Source of the DNA: Lethocerus indicus
Lineage: Eukaryota; Arthropoda; Insecta; Hemiptera; Belostomatidae
Direction of reading: 5' to 3'
Assembly: GCA_019843655.1 (NCBI GenBank)
Contig: JACDQD010000102.1
Coordinates: forward strand, 8,503,501-8,567,500
DNA: 64,000 bases
Numbering within the stretch: position 1 is the stretch's first letter; each line of letters begins with the position of its first letter. The position numbers and the translations under genes were made by a program. The notes beneath the pieces are model-generated. The model searched no databases. It was not told the origin of the DNA and saw nothing but the letters and a program-made list of their open reading frames with translations. This document shows positions 24,305 to 36,805 of this stretch, in pieces.

Positions 24305-25757
24305 GTAAGTTTCGGTTTAAAAACATAATTATCGCTCGAGCGTTACAAGAAATAACGCGATCATTTTTACCGTGTTCACTTTTGGGTATGTTCGCAACCC
24401 GTTATAATTCCAGGTGTATCGCAACCGCCGTCACTTCGTACGTATTTTGTCAAGCGAAATCTCCCGCCAATTTCACGCTTCCGCCATTATCTAAAATCGT
24501 CGGGCGTTTACCGTTTCCTGAACAAAAAATGTTGGAACGCTGTATTAAAAAAAAATCCCCCGACTGACAAAATAGTACATGTTTCGGGGGCATATCGGTT
24601 TTTATTTATTTATTAATTGTCCAGTGATTTCTTTCCCTTCCGGGTCGATACACTTTTGACGCTCAGTACTTTTACAAAAAAATCTTTGGACTGTATCAAA
24701 TCGGATGAATTGCCGATATTTACGGGAATGTAAGCACCTGTCGGTGCAGATATAAAGGGGCAGAGAAGGTTTTCGCGCAAAACATTTTTTTTCTGGGTGT
24801 ATTATCGCGCTGATTTTTATACCACCCTCCCGCCTACGGGCCGCCCTTGTTTTTCAGCTGGTAAGCGTTCGTGTGCACTTGGCCGGAACGTCCATTCTAC
24901 CGTGGTGTTTAAATTAATATTCATGCATTAACAGCGAGCTTTTAATTTTAATGCAATGTATCGAATGTAATCCGGATTTGATATTGTACGCTGATGGAGC
25001 GGCAGAGGGGTGGGTCGGTCAGAAGGGGCGTGTGTCAAAGGATCGTCATTCGAAAAACGGATGCGGACTCAAACTCATACCAATGATCATATGGGATTTT
25101 TTTGTGCTGTGAACCACAGTAACTCCGTTTTTTATTAAATAATAGGCATGTTGAATACATTATACAGGAATGGAATTATAGAATAGCTATAACTTTTTTT
25201 AATTTTAACAAGTTTAATTTTAATGACTAGTATTTGAATAAATATATATTGTTAGATGAATAAATAGTGTTAAATTAATAAATAACCGCCATTGAGATAT
25301 TAAAAGTCGCACATATATAAAAGCCAGCTCCGTTGAAAACACCTGACATACTTTAAGGATCGACCCGACGTACACTCAAGTCGTGCGGGTTAGTATCAAA
25401 CTCTAAGGAGCTCCTTCTTAATAATTTTGAATTTGTCCATATTCATTTATTGTATTGAGATTTAAATGGTAAAGTGAACTTTAAATGAATGTTAAAATCT
25501 GTAACATATGTCTATATGTTTATTTTGACACATTGTAACATTAATAGCTAACTGGTAAAAACCGGCTGTTCACGAAATCGCCCCAGTTTCTATAATTGAC
25601 CAGTGATTTTGTTTACCATTTTATATCCATCGTTTTTAAAAAGAAAGCGTTGTCCCAAATATTACACACCAGTTTATACTAACATTAAAAAGTCTACCTC
25701 AACTTTCTGCTATTTAAGAACGTGAATGTACAAAACCGTTGGTATACTGTTTGCGTT

Positions 25758-26186
25758 TCAAAGGTAAAATTTTATCGCACACGCAAATAGGTTGAACGAG
25801 GGGTCGGATTTAAGATTTCCATCCGATGTTCGGAAATAGTAGTATAGGGCGAGGGTCGAAACACCGCCGGCCACAGTACCCAAATTGAATTCACCGAAAT
25901 CGCAGAGATTTACAACAAAACCGGGGTGATTTTCTTCAGCCGAATAGGAGGCGTACCGGCCCCGAGGGTGTTCAATTTTTGCCCGGGCCACCTGCTTCGC
26001 CCAGCGGTTGCCAACCGCCGAAACCTCAGCGCCTGAAAAAGGGGGATAGCCCCGTGTCAAATACGGGTGTTTGTATTCAGTACGTGTCCTACGACCCCTC
26101 GCAAACCTACAGGTGCGTCCATATGAATTTTTTTCGCTTATATTTAACATCGCGTCCGAATTTATTACCAATTCGAACAGCCGCAT
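25758..26186 (-). other. ATG open frame of 142 codons, probably not a gene
   Basis: The frame runs from ATG 26186 through a GC-rich island. It has mixed composition, with no recognisable domain or membrane segment. The opposite strand is also open over part of the stretch, typical of GC-rich DNA without coding constraint. Confidence 0.12.
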
Positions 26187-27100
26187 CTGATATCCCTAAG
26201 TGGGGATATTCCCGAATGCTTTCACCTCCGGCGGACAGTTATCCAACATTTTTTTATCAATCTAAACCAAGTAATTAATACTTCATTCCGGGGTATGTAA
26301 AATAATTAGATAAGAACACATAAAACAGGGTCAAGTATCCCCATAAAATGTCTCGACTAATGGTGGGTATATCGAACAAAAATATATAGACTATATAGTT
26401 TTTCAAACTTCTGTGACACAAATAGAAAAGAATAGTTATCAATGAATTTGAAGCATACTGAGTGTGGGCCCCGAGTGTGGTTAAGACCAACTGTAAACAG
26501 CACTACATAGACTGCAAAGCCGCCGATACATAGACTGTTAGGAAGACCAATATCACATTCAGTCAGTTATTGGCATTAACATGTATGAACTGGAATAAGA
26601 GGACTCCACTTCGACGGAAGTGAATTTTCCATTTACTTCTTCATATCCCCGCCGGAAGAAGTAGCGGGACGACCGATTCCTGGCTCTCTGGACATGCATA
26701 AACATAATAAATAATCATGAGTCGGGATAGCTTTGAATCCGTTCACGAGAAGCCCCATTCCCGGAAATGAAAAGGAATTCTTACTCTCCCCATCATAGAT
26801 TGAATTCTCTTTTTATTATTATATTATTCTCTAGATCAGGGAGAATAACCCGAACTTTTAGGTTCCCGTTCAACCTTGACTTTTCGCAAATTTTTGGTGT
26901 TCTTTATGGCAAGAAATAAGTTATCATGCACATTCAAAGAATAAAAGGAATAATAGTAATTAAGGTTTCAAAACAATTTTCAAATTGTAAAATCTGACAT
27001 TGTAAATTGCACTAAAATCGACTAGTGGGGCCCTTAATTCGGTTTCCTATCCGCGAACAGTTTTAGTCGTGGTAATTGGTTCTTGTTATTGCGAAGAAAG

Positions 27101-27130
27101 TATATATGGGTATATATGGATATATATTTA
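27101..27130. repeat. Three tandem 10-bp units (TATATATGGR-like)
   Basis: TATATATGGG, TATATATGGA and TATATATTTA follow in register, the third degenerate, and a partial fourth trails off. Confidence 0.7.
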
Positions 27131-27264
27131 TATATGCATAAAAACTTCTTTAAAAACTGTAATTCTTTTCACAGACGAAGGGGATAATTGTCTTTAGAGC
27201 GAGAGGGTGGGTTGAAATTGTGATTGATGATCTCTTTTATAACAAAAAAGGGAAACGCTTTTGT

Positions 27265-27291
27265 GGGGGAGGGGTTTGGGCGGTTGGGGGG
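27265..27291 (+). other. G-quadruplex motif
   Basis: Four G-tracts (5, 4, 3 and 6 G) with loops of 1, 3 and 5 bases fit the canonical pattern. Confidence 0.6.
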
Positions 27292-28475
27292 TAAGCCTAC
27301 AAGCACGGGTTCTATCGGCCAAGGGGGTTTTGGATGGAGGGGGTCAGAGAAAAGTACTAATGACTCCGACTTAAATTGTTTCCTCAAGGGGAGAGGGGGG
27401 TCCGCCCTTTCACCACCCCCCAAAGAATAAATGGGGAGACGGGTATTAATCTTCTTTTGGAAGATTTTCTAGGCGTCGTCAGGCCGTAGGGGGTTGTAGT
27501 GGAGGGAAGTGGTGGGTGGGCGTGCGGGGGTGGAAAGTAGAACGGAGAAAAAAACAATTTTTGTAAAACGAACAAAGTACAAAGGGATGAAGGGAAGCTA
27601 TCAGTCAGGATCGTGCCGGACCGGGCTCCATTGCTCCTCGATGATCATCATTTTGAGGGACTCTCCTACCTCTCATGATATCTGGATATCGGTACATAAA
27701 AAATTGTATTTACATAATGAAACAATATGTAACTTAGTTAGACACTTGTTGTGCCCTGAAACATCAGATATACACACAATCTCCCCAAAAATAGTGGACT
27801 ACTGTTACGAAAGTAACCCCCAATTCATTAATAAACAACGATGCTATTAACAAATTAAATATTTCTCAATAATGTGAACTAATATTGCGAAGCATACCCG
27901 ACTTCCTTATAGACGCTGTTATTGGGGGAATTTACTGTGGCGGTAAATTTGAATGTCGGCAGGCGAATATAAGATATTTCACAGTATAGCGCACTGAATT
28001 GGATTTTATAAACTCCTACTGGATCAACCGATAAATAACCATTAGTTTAAAAATTATGAACCGAAAGTTTACGTCGCGCCTAGGACTCGTATCCAACGAT
28101 TCTGCATCGCTTTCCAGAGCTTTTCGAGAACAGGGAGCGATCGTAAAATATTGGAGGAAATGAAAATATTAACAGCCGAGAGGAGTCAGTTTAATTCTGG
28201 GTCCGTGTCAAATTTAGAGCCGCCGGAGGTAAAGTCCGGAGGGTCTCCGAATATGGGAACGATTTGATTGGCGTCGGCGTTGTTTGGAGCGGGGGCGGGG
28301 GGAGGCGTGCGGGGCCGGAAAAGGCAACTCGGGACGCCGGCTGAATATGATGGGGCAACAATGGGTCGGCTGGGTAAAGCGGGCCCCACCCTCTCCAGGT
28401 GGGAAACAGGTTTTAATTAGCAGCGCGGGCTGAGGGGGTCGTTATATTTCACAAATAATTAATTTAATCCGAGCT

Positions 28476-28552
28476 TCGCCGCCCCGGCTACCGCTCCCGC
28501 CCCCGCCACCGCCCCGCTACCGCTGCCGCTCACGCCGTACCGCCGCCGGCGC
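28476..28552. repeat. CCG/CCGCT-rich low-complexity tract
   Basis: Imperfect repetition of CCGCYN and CCGCCN units, very rich in CpG, within the GC-rich island at 28180-28680. It is followed by TTTAATTAG. Confidence 0.65.
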
Positions 28553-29671
28553 ATTCTTGTGTTTAATTAGTGACTTGAAGAAGCCCCCAACCCGCTCCCA
28601 CCGATTCCCCACCCCACCCCCGCACCCTCTCAGTAGCTGTAGAGAGCTAGTTTAGCAGCTGCTTCGACACACGCCGGCCCCTTCTCAAATGTTCTTCTCT
28701 GTTTAATTTACATCTCAATGCTTCTGGCACGCTATTTTCCATTGCTGTTTCCTCTCTATTTCCTGAATGGTCAATTGTATTTACATTTTTTCGGCATAAA
28801 CTCTTACATTGAATGGGGAACCTCTTGTATATTTTGGGGCGCGATATTGCCGAGCGACGTTGGTATAACTATAACTCGAATCTGCGAAGACGTAGGATTT
28901 CTCCACGAATAACGTCATAATCGTTAAACGCCCATGTCGAAATTGACATTTTGAATTTACATTCAACAGTCTATAAAATGAAATGTTTATGTTCCTCGAT
29001 TTATTATGCGATCCAAATTAAATTTAAAATAGAAATTATTCTTTCGAGTGATTCTTGTGTGATCGGTTCCGCATTTGAAAATAAAATATATAATTTTTTT
29101 GTAATTTAGGTTATTCGTCTATTGAGAATTCCCAGAATAAAACATTTTTATGTGACAGTATATAGAGTATATAGAAAACGCGGAGAAGTGAATATTCACG
29201 CACTTGTATATGTCTGTGTTGTAGAAAATGTTTCTTGATTTCTTAACAGGTTCTTGTGAGATCTACACTCCAAAATTTCTTATTTTGATTAGTTATATCC
29301 ACGTTATCGAAGGGTGAAACAGTTGAGTGATTTAGGACAAAAAAGATAAATAAATGAAAATTTGAAATTCAAAATTTGTCACTACTAACTGCATTGTACA
29401 TTTTTCTACTACATTTTGAATTAGGTTGTTTATGATTGAGAACCAGAGTGGAGCGAAAAAAAGCAGCAGTAATTAGCACTGTAATTTAAACTGATACCCG
29501 TGGACAACAATCGCATTGCTTATTATGGAGTGACTTTTGATTAAAGCGAGTTCACTTAGGGGGTTGTGACGGAGTTGTTTTTTAACGAAGCGGGGCGACC
29601 GCGGTCTGTCGCGGCTTTGAAGCTGTTGTGGGGTGCACGGTTACCAGGGTAAATCGGTCGGCCAGCCAGCT

Positions 29672-29673
<2 letters not shown>

Positions 29674-29739
<66 letters not shown>
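29674..29739. repeat. (AG)n microsatellite, 66 bp
   Basis: An uninterrupted run of about 33 AG units inside a GC-rich island. Open frames across it that encode Arg-Glu or Ser-Leu runs are artefacts of the repeat. Confidence 0.95.
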
Positions 29740-29744
<5 letters not shown>

Positions 29745-30062
29745 ACTTGCGGTTTTTCTACCGGAGTCCGGTGTTACACAGGGCCCCAACTTCAGCTGGA
29801 TTCCAGTCTCAGCCCCAAACCTGGCAGGTCGGAAATTCGAGGCGTAATTTCAGTTGGACGACAATTAATATCGGCGCCCGCCCGGCCTAATTCAGCAATT
29901 ATAAATTTTAAAACGCTCCGAAAAACACTCTTAATAAAATTCATTTGAAGCTTAATAATATTACAATATTGATTAAAAAGAAAATTATACTTTAACTGTC
30001 ATTTTATATAGCTCTTATTTGGTTTTAAGCTGTTGTCCGTAATAATTTAAGTAATGTTTTTG

Positions 30063-30263
30063 AGTTTAAAATACCTGTATTGTGGTCTGCGAGGGTTTGG
30101 AATACCGTAGATTTCGTGTGTTTCTGTCTCCTCTCGCTGGTTTGGCCTCTTGCTAGACCGGTTACGGCTGCTCGCCATCTTCTGTAGCGGTCTTACCCAC
30201 TTTTGGCGCTTTGGATGTTTTTTTGAGCATCCTCACTGCACTGTCACTGTCACTAGTACTGTG
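30063..30263 (-). repeat. Outer inverted arm of copy A
   Basis: It matches the reverse complement of 30385-30583 across nearly its whole length, from the TTTAAA edge and ATACCTGT to the inner GTCACTGTCACT and GTACTGTG. Differences include a CTC/CCG substitution cluster and a few indels near 30205-30225. Its outer edge (minus strand TTTAAACT) matches the GTTAAACT edge of copy C. Confidence 0.8.
30075..30178 (-). other. Exon-like open frame in the outer arm of copy A
   Basis: From an ATG in a strong context (GAAGATGGCG) the frame stays open for 104 nt up to a donor-like CAG|GTAT. The start reads MASSRNRSSKRPNQREETET and the end IYGIPNPRRPQY. The frame and its 104-nt length equal those of the other two complete arms. 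I do not recognise the protein. It may be a captured first coding exon or a conserved element part with no protein product. Confidence 0.4.
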
Positions 30264-30384
30264 GTGGTCGCAGTAGTGTTTTCAGCTTAATGCGCTACAA
30301 GTTTCAACGGTACGGCGCACCTAATACCTGGCCGCAACAAAGGTCTATCTTACATTTTAGTATTAGCGCCCTACGTTAAGGCCT

Positions 30385-30583
30385 CACAGTACAAGTGACA
30401 GTGACAGTGCAGTGAGGATGCCCGAAAAACATCCAAAGTGCAAACAGTTACTAACACCGCTACTGAAGATGGCGAGCAGCCGAAACCGGTCTAGCAAAAG
30501 ACCAAACCAACGAGAGGGGACAGAAACACGTGGAATCTACGGTATTCCAACCCCTCGCAGACCACAAAACAGGTATGTTAAAT
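30385..30583 (+). repeat. Inner inverted arm of copy A, adjoining the tail
   Basis: It is the inverted partner of 30063-30263. It begins CACAGTAC, continues through the repeated CAGTGA motif near 30397-30415, and ends at GTATGTTAAAT, where it passes without a break into the 335-bp tail shared with copy B. Confidence 0.8.
30469..30572 (+). other. Exon-like open frame in the inner arm of copy A
   Basis: ATG at 30469 in AAGATGGCG context opens 34 codons plus two bases to ACAG|GTATGT at 30572/30573, a good splice donor. Residues are basic and polar: it starts MASSRNRSSKRPNQREGTET and ends TPRRPQN. An in-frame upstream ATG at 30418 adds a 17-residue extension (MPEKHPKCKQ...), but that extension is out of frame in the opposite arm, so the AAGATGGCG start is the shared one. 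If translated without splicing the frame runs to a stop near 30624. Confidence 0.4.
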
Positions 30584-30910
30584 GTAATTTTCCTTTGGCT
30601 ATCTCACTATCACAAGACATGTAACATTAGTGTACGAATTTCCACAGAAATAGAAAGTATGTTTCTGGTATTTGGAATCACCTCGTTCAAATAATAAATG
30701 AATACTATATGTTACCAGACCTGTATTCCAATGTACCTATTTTTAACAAAACTGTATATGTTTTTATAGCATGTGTTATATAATAAAATTATATAATACA
30801 CTGGTCACGGAATCACATTAATCAAAATATTATTCTGGGGACGCTACAAATCCAATTTGCATGAAATAAAGGGACAGATGATGTACAGTACAAGTAAATT
30901 AGGAAAAAGG
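30584..30910 (-). repeat. Tail of copy A, shared with copy B
   Basis: About 330 bp of AT-rich DNA, nearly identical to the reverse complement of 44130-44457. It includes TAATAAAATTATATAATACA and the AGGAAAAAGG outer edge. It contains no long open frame. If the arm is a first exon, this is where the 5' part of its intron would lie. Confidence 0.75.
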
Positions 30911-31315
30911 ACTACCAGTCTAGCAATTGATCAAGTAGTGCAGGCGACTTATTCATTGATAATATAATTTTATTTATTAGGATACATTAAACATAACCGT
31001 TATTGAACCATCGAAGGATAATGTAAACGATTCATCAAGTTTATCTCTTCGCACGTTCAACATTGATCAGTTTACAGGCCACAACTGGGAGGCGGTGGAA
31101 CGTACAAATCTTACGGTGGTCGTTGAATAACGGACTTATTTTCCACCGTCGTGGCCCTTATCCCGATTTAAAGGCGGGGAGGGGGGGCTTCACACGTTCG
31201 CGTCGAAGTGAGCATCCACCGTATCGGTTTATTCGACAACGAAGTCGGAGGTTTGCTCTGATTGATGCCGACCAGTCGGCCGGCGAAAGCGTTACCCGGC
31301 GTTATCCCTTAAAGG

Positions 31316-31344
31316 ACACACACACGCCAACACACACATATATA
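31316..31344. repeat. (CA)n/(TA)n compound microsatellite
   Basis: Two short CA runs are separated by GCC and pass into TATATAT. Confidence 0.75.
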
Positions 31345-34300
31345 TGTTCCATTGTGTGCTCGTTCGACTGTGAGCCCCAGCCCGGTGTTCCGACCCAGCG
31401 GAGTTTCTGTCGCACGCACAATCCCCACACGTGTACATATTTACACGTTTCATTTGAATGTCGGCACAGAATACTCATACTGTACACATTAAAGATGAAA
31501 TTCCGAAATTTACCTATATCCAGCAAGCAGTAAAAGAATACAGACCGTAAGAAATTTCATAAATATCTAATCAAATTTACGATTCACATCTACATTTTAA
31601 GACAAAGATTATATCATTTCGTCTATGTTACTGATTGATATATATATACTCTGTAATATTATACTCTCTATACTTCGGTACAATTTTTGTTGTACGAAAT
31701 TCAAATTTAATACGCGTTATATACCACAAAACCTTCAGTAGCCATCCTTGTATTCCATGACATTAATTTTGATTTATCTTGTTTTTCGCAGATTACACAT
31801 TTCCGTAATATCTGAGCCGCGTTTCCTCCAAATTGGGTAGTGAAATATTAATTAATATATTCCACCGTCTACTGTTGGGCGACACTGTTTTAATTAAGCA
31901 ATAACAATAACTATGACCGGATTATATCATATTTTCCTGACCTCGAGCCGGGCGCAAAACAAATACATCCTTATACAGATAGCAACGTACAATTCAGAGA
32001 AAGAAAAACACGAACAGTGTAACGCGCATAAAGTCAGCGTTTGTTATTGCAGCCGGCCAGAGCGTATCAAATATCATATTAACACTCTGTTTATATATTA
32101 AATTGAATGTTATATTCATACATAATTTGCAGATGTCATACGCGCAGAGGGCTAGTCGCATGGGTGTTGTTTTAAGTTTACGCTCCAAATAATATTGTTC
32201 GCGGAATATAAAATTGACATCTGGTACTTAATAAATGGACACAAAATGTGGTTTGACCTATCTAATTCATAGGCAATAGGGGCAATAGGTGGGTATTAAA
32301 ATAATTACTAATCGTGAAAATAACATATTTATATACATAAGGAAGCTAGACTTTCTAGAAATTATGCGGTTTAGTATCTGGAATAGCCGTAATTCATTTG
32401 TGCCTCAATTTTAACACTTATTGATATTTAACGAATGTAAATAAAGCGATTGAATCTTGTTTGTCAATGCTCCTGTCGAGGCATTAGAAGAAGTTACGGG
32501 AATTTGTATGTTCATTACATAGTCCTCTAGAGTTATCCAATATCTGGTAAAGAATATTTGAACTTCAGGATGAGTTTTATTACACCTGAACGTTGAAAAT
32601 TAATAAATATCATCTCCTCAGATTTTTACTATTTTATACCTGTTTTCGCTATTAAAACAGTATCGAAATTTTCACCGGAGTTTTGAGCTGGTAAAACAAA
32701 CGTAGCCTGTGTACGCACACTCCTGGGACTGTGCGCGAGTGTAAGTTAACTAGTTTTCGTATTGTAGTCTTCTCCGACAACAGCTACGGTGGGGCGGGGT
32801 GTAGGGGCGATGTAGGTTTAGGTTCTTTACTGATAAGCCTGTTTTATGTTGGTTGCCTCCCCTCAGACTTCCAGCGGCACGGCCTATTTAAAATGTACAC
32901 GGTCTTCTTTGGTCCGTGCGAGTTCCCTCCGCCGGGACACTATTGTTTCTATCTTAAAAGGCAATAAAGGGAGATATTTCCGAAAAAAAGGGAAGATGAT
33001 ATCCTTCCTGGAAAGGGGGGGAGTCGAATGGGAGTGTCCCTTATTATTGCCAGCCGCCCACGCTTCTCATTGTCCTTATAAAAGTGAGGAGTTAAAAGCC
33101 AGGAATTATACCGGACACTGCTTTTTCCCTTTTTTAAGAACTTATAGCTGGAACAAAACATCGTTCCATTCGCAAGAGTTTTTGGATGAAAAAATATGGT
33201 CAAATTAGTCTGTATTTTTTCACTATTCCTTTTTAAATCCAATAACGGTCATTTTAATGCACAAGCTGAATGGATACAACTACATTATGCCCTAGGTATT
33301 CAAGCACGTTGAATCGTGCCGGGAGTATGGACAAAGCCCTAATACGCTCCCCCGTATAGGGAATCGGACCCGAACGATACATCATACTACAAAATACAAT
33401 GCTAGGGTACAATAATTCGTTAGAGTTCTCCCTATCAAAGGAATAACACTAAATAAACATTATATATAAGGTTTCCGATAGGAGGAGGGAGTCGTCTCTC
33501 GCTCTTCTTATCTGGTGGGCAAATAGCCGTAATTCAAATGAGGGGACGACGGAGGGAAAACGAAGTGTGTATTTGGGGGCAATAAAGTGCCGGCGGCACG
33601 TAGCACTCGATCCCGAGCTTTATTGTAATATTACTCGGGCCCAGACCTCAAACAAATACCATTAGTTAAAACTCGATTCGAAATTTGAATAACGGGCGAG
33701 CCCGGCCCATCCTATGAGTTATTAGCCTTTATTTGGAAAGACTAAACTGGCGAATAAAGCCGGTCCCGTACACACCGTTCGTATAATGCGGAAATTAATA
33801 GGTTGCCCGAATCATTAATTAGAAATTATTTACGCGCGAGTCCTTACCATTAAGCAGTATTATGCCAATTACAGCTTTTTATACTCTACATTCATTGTAG
33901 TACACAACTTGGGAATCTACATTTGCAATTTTATTTTGCAGACCAATTTATGTATTGGCACTGAACGAATACTTTTTATCTGACAAGTACACTTGACAAG
34001 TGAGGTATACTCCTTTAATCGGTGGAAATTCGCAATTGAAAATGAATTGAAGAAACTTGGTCCACCACCGCCGAGTGGAAATCCGGAACCAATGCGTTTA
34101 CGTAGATTTTGGCTCTGGGTAAGGAGGAATTGAAGGATAAATGCTTGTCTAATTCTAACTGTTTAGTACAATTGTCACGTGCAACAAGTATTTCTTATGG
34201 TGTTTAAATAAATCTTCCGCAACCGCTATTTACAGCTAGTCCCATCATGTCTTTTGCATTTGCTAACCCTCGCTATGTCGGTTTTTTCCCATTCTTCTTC

Positions 34301-34805
34301 ACCTAATCTTTTTAATATTAAGTAATATTTCAAGTAATTTGTTCAACTTGTTCATTATACGTCTCAAAAATGGCCCGTAATAACTGCCATATTTAGATTA
34401 CAACGGACTTGTTTTTTCGTTAATTGTCACGTTAATGTTTTAAATAATATAAGTTATTCTTAAAAAGGTACGACATTTGGATGTTCAAACTATGTTTAAT
34501 TCAGAATATTCGAACTAAGAACTCACTATATCCCTTAGCCGAGGACTGCACATAAGACGGTGAAGTATTAATGCTCCGTATTATATTTTAAAATTCCTAA
34601 AGAATTGGTTTATATTAAAACATCGTCATTCACGGTTTTGTCCTTTGGTTCTGGCGTAGAGATCTAGGCTCCCCGCCAGCCAGCCGGGAAATATTTCGAA
34701 TAGTTACAAGCCAACTATGTCTGAAACTAAACCCTTTGAAGTTTAATGTGTCGTAGCCGGAGTGCCCACCGCATGGGGTGACTCGCGTTCAGTACCTTTA
34801 TAGTC

Positions 34806-34826
34806 GGGGGGCGGGGGCGGGGGCGG
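34806..34826 (+). other. G-rich tract, possible G-quadruplex
   Basis: G-runs of 6, 5, 5 and 2 are separated by single C bases. It has only three full tracts plus GG, so it is weaker than the other two motifs. Confidence 0.4.
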
Positions 34827-36734
34827 ACCATTAGCCCAACCCCGTTCTGAAATTTTTCCTTTGTTATTCGTAGGGCGGAAGGGCAGTTCCGTTCTGGCTT
34901 CGATAACTATGCAGCCGCCCTTTCCGGGTGTTCAAGAATGCCGGTTTCAGGGATGCACCGTCGGTTCCAGAAAAGGGACACTTGCATCGATAATTAGGCA
35001 TCTAGCAGGTCACTGGACATTCACCGAAGAAATAGGTTACGCGCTCAAAATCAATGATAACGTCTTGGTCGACAGAGGTATCTATTTATTTACCTGTCAC
35101 TGGTTCCAGGCACAATCCATGTGCTGCTAATACGAATACTAAGATTAAATACAAGTGTAAACTCTCTGAAATGTATAAAGTACTAAGGCAAATAAGTAAT
35201 ATATCTTACAAAGACACCGTACTTCATTATTCATTAGGAGATTATTCTTACATTTACTTAACGAGTACGTTGAAAATTAATTATCACTATTATGTTAGTT
35301 TATAGGGCCCACGCCATTTTGAATCCGGCCGGGAATATATCTGTTACGCAATGGGAACGGGGAAAGCATAAAATTATTTTAATATCGCAACGCGGTCCGG
35401 GAATGGGTCCACAGCTGCCCCTTTTCCCGTCTCATTTCGCGTTTATTCCCCCCATGCCAAATATCACTCAGGTGTGATAGCCTCTCCGTATGGATGAATA
35501 TAAATGCTCCGTTTATACGAAAAAATTACCCGCTTTTCACTCTACCTTTCCATTTTGAGACCGTAATGTCCTGTCTACTGTAATGTCTGAACCTGTAATA
35601 GCAGACTGTAAGCGGAGTTATAGTGAATTTGTTGACTTCGAACAACCAAATCTAATTTGAAAAATTTGTCTCCTGAAATTTACGATCGGTTTATACAGTT
35701 TGGATCAATTTATTGTAAAATTATTACTATAGTTTTATTGAAATCATAACCTCTCATATACTCATACGAAACCATTGCTGTTGTTGAAATCCAAACTAGT
35801 TGTTTTGTATCATATTCACACTATAATCTAATATCAACAAGGCCTCGAATAGGGAATGTGTTTAATTAATACGAAGAAACCGTATTCGCACAAAACTATA
35901 CGAAACCGGGACCATTTGTAACAGGTCCGTGAAATAAAACACCTCGGGAGAGGTGAGAATATGCCTGAATAAGTACGCCCGTCGTGTAGGCTTAGTGCCG
36001 CAAAGCTAGGGAGTGTGCCGGTCCGTCTACTCGGGTTGTACAAAGGGGCTTGGCCCTCGGGTGAAAACTGACTGCGTCGTTTGAACGCTTAAGTAGAGCC
36101 TCCCCTCAGTGCCGGCCCGTTTCGGACTCCCTGTAACTCGAGAACATTGCCTGCTAAAGCCCGCGTTAGCTTATCCTCCTCCACTCTGTTTTATACCTCT
36201 TCCAGATTCTGGCCACCCTCCCACGTCTTGTTCGTCCATTTCGTAATGTTGCTCTGTTCAACTGGCTGAGAAATACATTACATCCAAAGAGAAGAAGGAA
36301 TTTATCTGATTCCGAATATAGAATTATAAGGTAATCACCGCAGCGCCGGAAAGAAATTGAAAGCGGTCTAGGACATGACCGCATAGCATCTAGAGGGGGC
36401 TGAAAAATCTCACCTCGAACTCATTACTATTCTGTAGGCTCAGTTCGGCCTTTCGGTGCGATGAAGCCCGGACAAATTGATATCAACTTAATCTATCTCG
36501 CAGTCTTTGATGCGGTAGGTCGAATATTCGGATACGGCGGGCGGCAGGTGGCTCCTTTCTTTCGATGAACCGATCGATTATTAATTTTCTGAACGGAGCA
36601 TTTTTACTGCGCGCAACTATACCGAAGTACCCAACGCTCATCCACGACCTCGCCTCTGAAACTCTACATAGGTAGGACGGAATTGTACCCCCCACCGATT
36701 TCTGTTCTCCAACAATGACAAAGTAAACATTCAG

Positions 36735-36799
<65 letters not shown>
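36735..36799. repeat. (CT)n(AT)n compound microsatellite
   Basis: About seven CT units pass directly into about 25 AT units. Confidence 0.95.

Positions 36800-36805
<6 letters not shown>

Larger units (their letters stand above)
20800..30062. other. Noncoding, probably intronic; islands, microsatellites and the microexon candidate
   Basis: GC-rich islands lie at about 23530-23940 (with a 14-base C run), 24820-25060, 25800-26060, 27180-27560, 28180-28680 and 29560-29900. Apart from the 15-nt candidate at 24290 I see no exon. The ATG-started minus frame at 25758-26186 (142 codons) lies in a GC-rich island where stop codons are rarer, and shows no domain. Confidence 0.45.
30063..30910 (-). mobile_element. 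Foldback repeat family, copy A (most complete)
   Basis: Read on the minus strand, the copy runs: tail (30910 to about 30584), first arm (30583 to 30385), loop (30384 to 30264), second arm (30263 to 30063) ending in TTTAAACT. The two arms are inverted repeats of about 200 bp with scattered substitutions and small indels. Copy B is colinear with it in the opposite orientation from the outer end of the tail (AGGAAAAAGG, 30901-30910) to inside the second arm. Divergence is abrupt just past 30910, which gives a sharp outer edge. No target-site duplication was found around this copy. No transposase is visible, so it would be non-autonomous. Confidence 0.75.

Noticed and set aside
29628..29948. Open frames with Arg-Glu or Ser-Leu repeats
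   Set aside because: They are produced by reading through the (AG)n microsatellite at 29674-29739 on either strand.
31063..31533. 156-codon open frame on the plus strand
   Set aside because: It starts at TTG and has no ATG until near its end. It crosses a CA microsatellite and matches no domain.
33340..33385. Second tRNA-like B box on the minus strand
   Set aside because: The B box has a mismatch and no A box lies at the right distance.
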